Shown piece after piece: positions 57,271-64,000 of a DNA stretch of 64,000 nt (position 1 is the stretch's first letter; each line of letters begins with the position of its first letter). The notes beneath the pieces were generated by a model. That model saw only the letters and a list, made by a program, of their open reading frames with translations, was not told where the DNA came from and searched no databases. Source of the DNA: Evansella clarkii (GTDB lineage: Bacteria > Bacillota > Bacilli > Bacillales > Salisediminibacteriaceae); the NCBI RefSeq assembly GCF_002019695.1, contig NZ_KV917376.1:4226974-4290973 (forward strand), in the 5' to 3' direction. The position numbers were made by a program, and so were the translations under genes.

Positions 57271-59583
57271 CTCTCTGCCTCCTTCATCCGCCAAATAGTC
57301 TCCGGTGTTAATGGGAGGGAGGTAACCTGCAGCTCTATTGCAGCTGATATAGCATTCCCTAAAGCTGCTGGCAGGCTGATCAGTCCCTGTTCCCCAAGGC
57401 CCCTTGCTCCGAATGGTGCATCAACATGAGGAGTTTCCACAAAGTCAACGATATATTCTGTTTTTTCCGAAAAGTGGAGAGGTCTGTAAGTTCGCAGCTG
57501 AGGATTCATTATTCTTCCTTCTTTGTCAAAAATAAAGGCTTCCCTGCCTGCGAAAGCAAGGCCCATACTCATTGCCCCGGTCACCTGACCTCTTGCTGCC
57601 TTCCAGTTAAGCACTTTGCCTGCATCAAGTACAGAAATTGCTCTGATAAGTTTGTACGTATAATCTCTGCAGTCAAATTGTATTTCCACACCTTGTGCCC
57701 CTACTGCCCACTCAGGGCCAGGCTTGCCTTTTCCAGTCTCTTTATCAATATGGGTAAGATTTCGCAGAATATAATTTCCCCTCCCGATAATCTGGCCGCC
57801 AATAGAGTTCCCATTCGGAAAAGTATAACCATAAGCTATATCCTTAAAATGAAGCCCTTTATCCGGTTCTTCTCTTATAAATACTCTGCTGTCTGCAATA
57901 TCAAGATCTTCAATCCTTGCCCTCAAAACACAGGAGGCAATAGCTTTCAGCTGACGTGCTGCATCCTCAGCGGCTGCCATCGCCGCTCTCCCTCCCATCA
58001 GCGTCCCACGGCTCGCCACAGTCTTCCAATGTTCCGGTGTTGTCTGTGTATCAATTTCCATCCGGACAAAAATATTATTTATATCCATTTTCAACGTTTC
58101 TGCCACGATCTGTGCCAAAACGGTTTTTGTACCTGTTCCAATTTCTACTACACCTGAAATTAAATTAGCCGTACCGTCTTCATTGAATGTAATTATTGCT
58201 CCTGAAGTGGAATCCGGAGGAATCGTTGAATTTTTCCAGAGACAGCTGATTCCTTTCACTTTGAGCTGCCTCTCATTTATCCGGACAACGGCCCCTTCTT
58301 CCCACCTTATTAGCTTCTTTAGTCTTCTTATACATTCAGGAAGGTCTCCTACTGTGCTTCGGTTCACCTTATATTGTGTCGGTGTTGTTTGTCCAGGGCG
58401 TATTGCATTCCTGAACCGCAGTTCTAAAGGATCCATGTTTAATTTCCCCGCAAGTATATCCATTGCCCTTTCGAAACAGAAATGGACCTCGGAATGGCTG
58501 AATCCTCTGTATGGAGCCGGATATGGATGGTTCGTATAAACACAGTAGGAGTCGCACCATACATTTTCAATAAAATAAGGACCTGTGCAGTCAATTGCAG
58601 CAGCCCGTGTCAGATGAATCGCTTTATCAGAGTACGCCCCGGCTTCAACAAGATACTGGATTTCCGCTGCCTTGAGCTTACCGTCTCTTGTGGCCCACAG
58701 CTTTATTGTCGCCTCCATCCCCATATGGCATGGAGCTGTGATAAGATCTGCCTCCCGGGGATAAACGATTTTAACTGGCCTGCCCCCGGCTTTCATGGAA
58801 GCGAGGTATGCCAGAATTTCCTGCTGAACTGATGCCTTCCCGCCATATCCTCCTCCTACCAGCGGTGTATGGACAACAACCTTCCCAAGTTCTATTCCAA
58901 AATAACTGTTCATGAGTTTCTTCACCATAAACGGAGCCTGTGAAGATGTTGTAATAATAACTTTACCGTCAGGTTTCACTTCCGCGGCGGCAGAGCGGGT
59001 TTCCATGGCTGCATGGTCTGATGGGGGAATGAAAAATGATTCCTCAATTGTAACTTCACTTTCCTCCCTGCCTCTCTGGATGCTTCCTTTTCTTATTTTT
59101 GTATGGCTTGCAATGTTAGTTCCAGGGATCGGGTTGACTCCCTCATCTTTTTCATAAATTCCGGTATTTTCATGAACAAGAGGGGCATTTTCTTTCACAG
59201 CTTCCGAGGGAGTCTGGACAACCGGTAAAGGCTTGTAGTTGATTTCCACCAGATTTGCCGCTTTTGCAGCTGTAACTGGATCATCTGCGATTACTACCGC
59301 CGTGACTTCGCCGTGATACCTGACTTTTCCCCATGCTACAGGCGGCCGGTCCTTCATTTCCTCTCCTGTGAGGGGGAGGCCTTCACCTGTAAGGACTCCT
59401 CTTACTCCAGGTATTTTCATTGCTCTGTCTGTTGAAATTGAATCGATTTCCGCATGAGCAAATTTACTCAGCACGAGCTGGCCATATAACTGCCCAGGAG
59501 AAGCATAATCGGTTGTATACCTGGCCTTGCCTGTTACTTTTTCAAGCTTCTTTTCTTATTACGCTCTTTCCAATAATCTCCAT
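57267..59583 (-). CDS. Molybdenum hydroxylase large (Mo-binding) subunit, xanthine dehydrogenase-like, 5' frameshift
   Basis: The large subunit binding molybdopterin cytosine dinucleotide, catalysing hydroxylation of purines or aldehydes. Conserved: VGGGYGGKAS (~200), APYRGFSHSEVHFCFERAMD (in the centre) and GARGLGEQG (~693) with the catalytic Glu. The natural start is the ATG at 59583, behind AAGGAGG. It encodes MEIIGKSVIRKEA and then hits TGA at 59544-59542. The following frame (LEKVTGKARYTTDYA...) continues to 57267. A 2-nt loss (CT) or 1-nt gain near 59545-59550 would explain this. If real, only residues from about 40 on could be made, from a GTG at 59474 without a good ribosome site. Confidence 0.8.
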
Positions 59584-59753
59584 AAGCCCTCCTTAGCCGG
59601 TGATACTGACTGGTTGCAGCGAAACTTCAGTGAGAATTAACGACTGCGGGCTGAGTGTATGTTAACTTTTTATACTTGTTTGTTAATAACGCCCTGTTAA
59701 ACTTGATTTTCACCTAATAATCAACTTTTTTCCTTTTATTAAAGCCACTAATA

Positions 59754-59810
59754 AAAAGTTAAAAACCTCTCCCAAAGAATGGATAGAATCCATACAACTT
59801 ATGAGAGAGG
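59754..59810 (-). terminator. Terminator of the 51-aa membrane protein gene
   Basis: The minus strand has ACCTCTC...GAGAGGT with an inner ATGGAT/ATCCAT stem, then TTTTTAACTTTTTATT. Confidence 0.7.
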
Positions 59811-59826
59811 TATACAGAAAACTGCT

Positions 59827-59982
59827 CTACAGGAGGAAGGCAAGAGCTATTATTACTATGGACAGCTGAAAAAGAACTTCCAGCCAGTCTTTTGAACGAT
59901 TATTTATTAAATGGAAGAAACGAAGACCACACCGAACAGCAATCAGCACCCAAGCAATGGTAATAAGTATACCTGGTATCAA
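59827..59982 (-). CDS. Small membrane protein, 51 aa
   Basis: A 51-residue peptide with two hydrophobic helices (~2-16 and ~34-51) joined by a basic loop (RCGLRFFHLINNRSKDW). The TTG start at 59982 follows AAAGGAGG with 7-nt spacing, so it is a genuine translated gene. A terminator follows. Family not recognised; it lies between the molybdenum hydroxylase operon and the APC permease. Confidence 0.65.
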   Translation of the reverse strand: MIPGILITIAWVLIAVRCGLRFFHLINNRSKDWLEVLFQLSIVIIALAFLL

Positions 59983-60218
59983 GTGTATTCCTCCTTTGTT
60001 TTGCCTCTCCGGAGCATGCGTGCGCGGCACTTATTCAATCTCACTCAGATTGAACTATCCAGTGGCTATTCTATTGTCAGTGAAACATATGAAAAAATAG
60101 CGCGTCCTATAACTTTTTTGTGGGCGATTCTCCTGATAGTAAAGCTAAGAGGATAAACCAGCCTCCGCAGATAAAAGACTTTTATTACATAAAGCGCCAG
60201 TTAATTTCCAACAATATC

Positions 60219-60363
60219 AAGTGAACCTCCAATCAGCGGGGGTTTCCACTGATTGTTAGTTGAACCAATCGGGATGTTAGCGTCCGTTATCTCCCACCTA
60301 AACATCACCGGTTCAACTCATGTTTTGAGGGGGAGTATTACGGACGGTTTCATCGGGATAAAC
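60219..60363 (+). ncRNA. Structured repeat/leader element, copy 2
   Basis: Second copy of the element at 39618-39773. GTTAGTTGAACCAATCGGGA, GCGTCCGTTATCTCCC and CATCGGGATAAAC are identical or nearly so. Hairpin 1 keeps AATCAG/CTGATT. Hairpin 2 keeps CGTCCGT/ACGGACG and CTCCC-A-CCT against AGG-GGGAG, where two changes still allow pairing with one bulged A. It ends 25 nt before the permease ATG. Confidence 0.6.
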
Positions 60364-60388
60364 AGAATATAAGTGAGGAGAAAAAGAC

Positions 60389-61750
60389 ATGTCTGGAGCT
60401 AAAAGCGAGAAAAAGCTGCAATGGTGGCAGCTTTCTTTATTGGGGGTTGCCTGTACGATAGGAACTGGATTCTTCCTTGGATCAAGTATTGCCATTTCAA
60501 TAGCAGGGCCATCAGTGATCGCGGCTTTTGCAATTGCGGCAATTGGTACTTATTTTGTTTATGAAGCACTGGCTAAACTGACGATTGCCGACCCTCAAAA
60601 GGGCTCCTTCAGGATTTATGCAAAAAAAGCCTATGGCCGCTGGGCAGGCTTTACTTGCGGCTGGGTATACTGGCTGTCGGAACTGCTCATCATGGGAAGC
60701 CAGCTTACTGCCTTATCAATCTTTACCCAGTTCTGGTTTCCTGGAATTCCTTTATGGATTTTCGCAGCGATATACTCCGTCCTGGCAATTATCGTTATAT
60801 TAACAGGTGCAAAAGGCTTTGACCGTATTGAAAATTTACTTGCTGTGTTAAAAATAGCAGCAATTCTCATGTTTATCATCCTGGCTTCCGCAGCACTACT
60901 GGGGCTTTTCGGACAGGAAGGAGAAACGGTTCCCCTGCCCCGCTCCTTCGATGCTTTTATGCCAGAAGGCTGGACAGGGCTGCTACCAGCTCTTATTTAC
61001 GGTTTTTACGGATTTGCGGGGATCGAAATTATCGGCCTTCTTGCAATCCGGCTGAATAAAATGGAAGATGCAACTAAAGCTGGTAAAGCAATGTTTGCAC
61101 TTCTTGCGGTGATTTATATTTCTTCTATATCACTTGCTTTAATTCTTGTCCCATGGGACAGCTTCAGTACTGAAAAAAGCCCTTTTGTTACCGCACTTGA
61201 TAAATATAAAATTCCGTATTTGCCTCACATATTTAATGGAGTATTTATCATTGCTGGTTTTTCCACGATGGTGGCCTCCATGTTTGCAATGATTAAAATC
61301 CTGGTGAGTCTTGCAAACGGCCGGGACGCCCCGGGCTTTCTCGGAGCAACTACAAAAAACAATACGGCACTTCCGGCGATTGGAGTTACAGCCATTGCAA
61401 TCGTTGTTTCCATCGTCCTGTCACTGCTTATGCCTGGAAGAATCTATGAATACTTCACTACAGCAGCAGGGCTGATGCTTCTTTACAACTGGTTTTTCAT
61501 TTTAGGTTCATATAACCGCTTGCTAAAGCTGTCATTTTTAGATCAGGTTAAACGCTGGGCCGGATTTATAATTGTTCTGACAGCTATTGGAGGCACTGCT
61601 TTTCACAGTATCAGCCGGCCTGGTTTTTACGTGAGCATCCTTTTTATTGTTGTCATAGGCGGTATTACTCTGCTTATGATGTATTTTTGGAAGAAAAATA
61701 AAACCGGCAAGGAGAAAGACCCTTCTCCAGGTTCCCTGTTCGAAAAATGA
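60389..61750 (+). CDS. Amino acid permease (APC family)
   Basis: A 453-residue transporter with about 12 helices. The N-terminal GVACTIGTGFFLGSSIAI (~19-36) is the APC helix-1 motif, followed by GPSVIAAFAIAAIGTYFVYEALAKL. Substrate is probably an amino acid and the driver protons; specificity unclear. Starts with ATG behind GTGAGGAG. It is preceded directly by the structured repeat element, which therefore occupies its leader. LysE lies convergent downstream. Confidence 0.87.
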   Translation: MSGAKSEKKLQWWQLSLLGVACTIGTGFFLGSSIAISIAGPSVIAAFAIAAIGTYFVYEALAKLTIADPQKGSFRIYAKKAYGRWAGFTCGWVYWLSELLIMGSQLTALSIFTQFWFPGIPLWIFAAIYSVLAIIVILTGAKGFDRIENLLAVLKIAAILMFIILASAALLGLFGQEGETVPLPRSFDAFMPEGWTGLLPALIYGFYGFAGIEIIGLLAIRLNKMEDATKAGKAMFALLAVIYISSISLALILVPWDSFSTEKSPFVTALDKYKIPYLPHIFNGVFIIAGFSTMVASMFAMIKILVSLANGRDAPGFLGATTKNNTALPAIGVTAIAIVVSIVLSLLMPGRIYEYFTTAAGLMLLYNWFFILGSYNRLLKLSFLDQVKRWAGFIIVLTAIGGTAFHSISRPGFYVSILFIVVIGGITLLMMYFWKKNKTGKEKDPSPGSLFEK

Positions 61751-61781
61751 ATGGTTTGAGGATGAAGCGAGTTATTCCCGA

Positions 61782-62411
61782 TCATTTGAATAAAATCCCT
61801 GCCGCCTGAATGCCGAAATACACGCCAAAGCCGATAAGAGATAAACCGGACATGACTGAGATTCCCCTAAGAAGCCGTTCAGTCAGAAATCTTCTGAGAG
61901 TGCTGGAAAAACCTGCCATGGTGAAATCCCATATAGTTATACCGAGAAATATGGCACAAATATAAATGATTACCTGTTCAGGACCATAGGAAGTAAGAGT
62001 TTTGGCAAGTACAGAGCCGAAAATGCCAAGCCAGAAAAGAATGGTCAGAGGGTTAAACAAAGACATAAAGAAGCCTGAGAAAAAGGATTTGGCATATGGC
62101 TCCCCTGCGGCTCTCGTACCGGCCAGCTTGATTTTACCTGCGCCGTTCAGGCTTTCTATTCCTGTATAAACTAAAACGAAGAATCCAAACAGCCATAAAA
62201 AGGACTGAACAAATGGTATCTCAACAAGATGAACGACCCCCAGATAAACTAAGAGCATATACAGGCCGTCAGCTACCGTCGCCCCCAGCCCTACAAGCCA
62301 GGCATGAAAAAAGCCGTTCTTGATCCCGCGGTCAAGCTGGGCAGCATTAACCGGGCCAATCGGTGCCGCGAGCGAAAGCCCTAGGAATACATAAGTAAAA
62401 AAAACAGTCAT
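61782..62411 (-). CDS. LysE family amino acid exporter
   Basis: A 209-residue membrane protein with six helices. LAAPIGPVNAAQLDRGIKNGF (13-33) and WLVGLGATVADGLYMLLVY are the LysE/RhtB family N-terminal signature; FNPLTILFWLGIFG near residue 120 fits the second repeat. Exports amino acids by proton exchange; substrate not evident. Convergent with the amino acid permease, with only ~30 bp between the stops and no clear terminator. Confidence 0.88.
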   Translation of the reverse strand: MTVFFTYVFLGLSLAAPIGPVNAAQLDRGIKNGFFHAWLVGLGATVADGLYMLLVYLGVVHLVEIPFVQSFLWLFGFFVLVYTGIESLNGAGKIKLAGTRAAGEPYAKSFFSGFFMSLFNPLTILFWLGIFGSVLAKTLTSYGPEQVIIYICAIFLGITIWDFTMAGFSSTLRRFLTERLLRGISVMSGLSLIGFGVYFGIQAAGILFK

Positions 62412-62504
62412 CCCACCAGCCCCTATAATTACTTGCAGCTATGAACAAGAAGCTGCTTGTACATCCTATTCATCCGCGGCTGGTGTTAGACTATCCAAAA
62501 TAAA

Positions 62505-62541
62505 GAAAAAAGGACAGTAAGCCTGTTTCAGCTTACTGCCC
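62505..62541 (-). terminator. Terminator of the gamma-type SASP gene
   Basis: The minus strand forms GGCAGTAAGCTGAAACAGGC and TTACTGTCC, an 11-bp stem, followed by TTTTTTC. Confidence 0.85.
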
Positions 62542-62561
62542 TTTCCTTTGCGTGAGGCCTG

Positions 62562-62738
62562 TTAACAACCGTTATTGCGTGCATTGCTGCGGCTGTTTAA
62601 GTTTTGTGCGTCATTTTCGTCTGCAAATTCAGTGCTCAGTGCAGCATCCAGTTCTTCATTGTTATGCTGGTTGTTTCTTGCCGACTGACGGTTGTTATCA
62701 GAAGCATATCGATTATTTCTTTCACGATTGTTTGCCAT
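62562..62738 (-). CDS. Small gamma-type acid-soluble spore protein-like, 58 aa
   Basis: A 58-residue protein of almost only Asn, Arg, Ala, Ser, Glu, Asp and Gln. The segment ALSTEFADENDAQ (33-45) contains TEFA-E, the site cut by the germination protease GPR in gamma-type SASPs. Gamma-type SASPs serve as amino acid stores in the spore core; canonical SspE is longer with two repeats, so this is a single-repeat version. GGAGG precedes the ATG at 62738 by 10 nt and a strong terminator follows. The C-terminal Cys is unusual. Confidence 0.7.
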   Translation of the reverse strand: MANNRERNNRYASDNNRQSARNNQHNNEELDAALSTEFADENDAQNLNSRSNARNNGC

Positions 62739-62961
62739 CTGTTTTCAGCCTCCGTATGTTGTATTAGCTCTTGTAGAGCATACTTATTATTGCCTTGCCT
62801 GAAGGATTTATCAGTGGCAGGTTGTGGGTAGCTTGTATTGATGCTGGAAAGGTGCAAAAAAACATTTGCACAGCACAGCAAGTTTAAACAAAAAACATGC
62901 TTCTTTGTCTTTAATAAAGGGAAAACGTATTAAACTGAGTAAAAAAATGGAGTGATGCAAA

Positions 62962-63615
62962 ATGAAATGGGCGTTTGTATCTGATTTTGACGGCACTATT
63001 TCCAAAAAAGATTTTTACTGGATTATTATTGAAAAGTACTTTCCGGAAGGCCATGAACTTTTTAACAGATGGAAAGACGGTGAGATGAAGGATATTGAAT
63101 TCTTAAGCACCGTTTTTGCCTCTATTTTTAAAGAAGAAGAAGAAATCAAACAGGAGATCCTTACCATCCCCATAGACGAACATGTTCCTTCTTTTATCAG
63201 GCGTGTTCAGGAAAATGGAGGGGATTTTTATATATTAAGCGCCGGTACGGATTATTATATTAATCATGTTCTTGAAAAGTATGGCATTACAGGGGTGGAA
63301 GTTTTCTCAAATAAAGGCTTTTTCCGAGAGAAGAACATTCACCTCAATATAGATGAAAGCCATAACCATTTTTCTGAAAGGTATGGCATCGATAAAGCGA
63401 AAGTAATCCAGTCCATTAAAGAGAAGTATGACGTTGTTTATTTCGCAGGCGACAGTGAACCTGATTCCCACGCTGTCCCTTTTGCAGATCTCACTTTTGC
63501 AAAGGATGCGTTGATCGGCCTTCTGAAAGAAAAAGAGGCGGCCACTTTTTTCCCGGTAAGCGATTTTAAAGATATAGAAGATTATTTAACAAAAAATGGA
63601 GTTCTGTCTTCCTGA
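62962..63615 (+). CDS. MtnX-like HAD phosphatase
   Basis: A 217-residue HAD-superfamily hydrolase. Motif I is DFDGT (9-13, Asp9 nucleophile, Asp11 acid), motif II is in YILSAGTDYY (~93-102), and motif IV is AGDSEPD (~159-165). This order and size fit MtnX, the HK-MTPenyl-1-P phosphatase of methionine salvage, but no other mtn genes are nearby, so the substrate may differ. Start ATG follows GGAGTGATG. Transcription probably ends at the palindromic element that follows. Confidence 0.82.
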   Translation: MKWAFVSDFDGTISKKDFYWIIIEKYFPEGHELFNRWKDGEMKDIEFLSTVFASIFKEEEEIKQEILTIPIDEHVPSFIRRVQENGGDFYILSAGTDYYINHVLEKYGITGVEVFSNKGFFREKNIHLNIDESHNHFSERYGIDKAKVIQSIKEKYDVVYFAGDSEPDSHAVPFADLTFAKDALIGLLKEKEAATFFPVSDFKDIEDYLTKNGVLSS

Positions 63616-63630
63616 TACTGAAATTACAGA

Positions 63631-63852
63631 GAGACTGGGACAAAATTGGTTGATGGATTGGCAATCCGAACAAGGATAAAAAACCGCTACGGAAATACAC
63701 TTCGCTTTCCTCGGGCGGCTGGTGAGCCTCCTCGTGCTTCGCCCTGCGGGGTCTCACCGTTGCCTTTGCTCCCGAAGGAGTCTACGTATATTTCCTCCGC
63801 TCTAGTGATATATTGTTTTTCATTTAAACACTTTATTTATGTCCCAGCCTCG
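63631..63852. repeat. Palindromic MITE-like element acting as terminator
   Basis: Terminal inverted repeats GAGACTGGGACA (63631) and TGTCCCAGCCTCG (63840) flank nested inverted sequence including GTGAGCCTCC/GGGTCTCAC and CTTTCCTCGGG/CCCGAAGGAG. On the plus strand it ends TTTTTTTA, so it can terminate MtnX transcription. I recall elements of this type as widespread in Bacillaceae intergenic regions. Frames reading across it are artefacts. Confidence 0.65.
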
Positions 63853-63880
63853 TTTTTTTAATGGTAATCCTTCAATTAGT

Positions 63881-64000
63881 CTACCTTTCAAACCCTAATG
63901 AACGCAGACCTGGTAATCCTAACTCTTCTGCAAGCAATGTTATCCCCTTCATTCTGTTTTCAGCATCATAAAAATGGGGAATAATGGTTACTTCGTCAGC
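63881..64000 (-). CDS. C-terminal end of a luciferase-like (LLM) flavin monooxygenase, partial
   Basis: The minus strand is open from the right edge to a TAG at 63881-63883, giving 39 residues. ADEVTIIPHFYDAENRMKG followed by TLLAEELGLPG resembles the conserved end of LLM-class flavin-dependent oxidoreductases (typically ADE(V/I)M...YDHxxRLxSYELLAEAFGL). The rest lies outside the window, so the call is tentative. Confidence 0.5.
   Translation of the reverse strand, partial: ADEVTIIPHFYDAENRMKGITLLAEELGLPGLRSLGFER

Noticed and set aside
63646-63861. A 71-codon frame after the MtnX-like gene
   Set aside because: It lies within the palindromic repeat, whose codon pattern reflects the inverted arms.

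Overview
The window looks like a chromosomal segment of a low-GC, endospore-forming Bacillaceae bacterium. Evidence: Bacillus-type rRNA organisation with AAAGGAGG-type ribosome binding sites and frequent TTG/GTG starts, a two-headed dynamin of DynA/YpbR type, YppC-like DUF2515, CvfB, a PucR-type AdeR-like regulator beside alanine dehydrogenase, a gamma-type small acid-soluble spore protein, a CcpA cre site and a thiW-type TPP-riboswitch operon. The long Asp/Asn/Glu-rich tail on PBP1 and a very acidic cell-wall protein would suit a haloalkaliphile, but that is inference.

Layout. 1-4760: an rRNA operon on the minus strand (partial 23S, tRNA-free spacer, complete 16S, boxA-like leader, tandem promoters). 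4905-9034: an interspersed repeat, then an IDH of the Thermus/Rickettsia type with its own sigma-A promoter, a proline iminopeptidase-like hydrolase and an M42 aminopeptidase. 9314-14035: class A PBP with a huge low-complexity tail, a small protein and an acyltransferase-3 membrane protein. 14225-14308: a 27-aa type I (holin-like) toxin gene. 14526-18828: alanine catabolism (ald, AdeR-like activator, AGCS Na+/alanine symporter) with a cre site. 19520-20085: a 51-bp tandem repeat array whose units each encode a hairpin. 20159-24529: MOSC protein, class D sortase with its LPKTA acidic substrate, a GerW-like protein and CvfB. 24864-28841: two tandem ATP-grasp ligase paralogues behind a sigma-B-like promoter, then a sensor kinase. 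28889-33646: radical SAM/SPASM protein with an Fnr-like operator, DUF2249, PAP2, a retropepsin-fold protein lacking the catalytic Asp, YitT and a SprT-like zincin. 33735-36803: TPP riboswitch controlling thiW-thiM-thiD-thiE. 36932-44380: DEDDh exonuclease, DUF2515, small proteins, DUF456 and the two-headed dynamin flanked by related repeats. 45373-52413: GNAT, a second YitT, TctC, an ECF sigma/anti-sigma pair and a TctA-TctB fusion. 52431-59583: MFS, SnoaL-like, YggT, ring-cleaving dioxygenase and a three-subunit molybdenum hydroxylase whose large subunit carries a 5' frameshift. 59827-64000: small membrane protein, APC permease behind a structured repeat, LysE exporter, gamma-SASP, MtnX-like phosphatase, a palindromic terminator-like repeat and the end of a luciferase-like monooxygenase gene.

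The most unusual signals are non-coding. Two copies of a ~150-nt element with conserved hairpins each sit directly in front of a start codon (39618-39773 and 60219-60363). The 51-bp hairpin tandem array is another. A leader before the GNAT gene contains a tRNA T-arm-like hairpin that competes with a second long hairpin. Several interspersed palindromic repeat families occupy the intergenic spaces.
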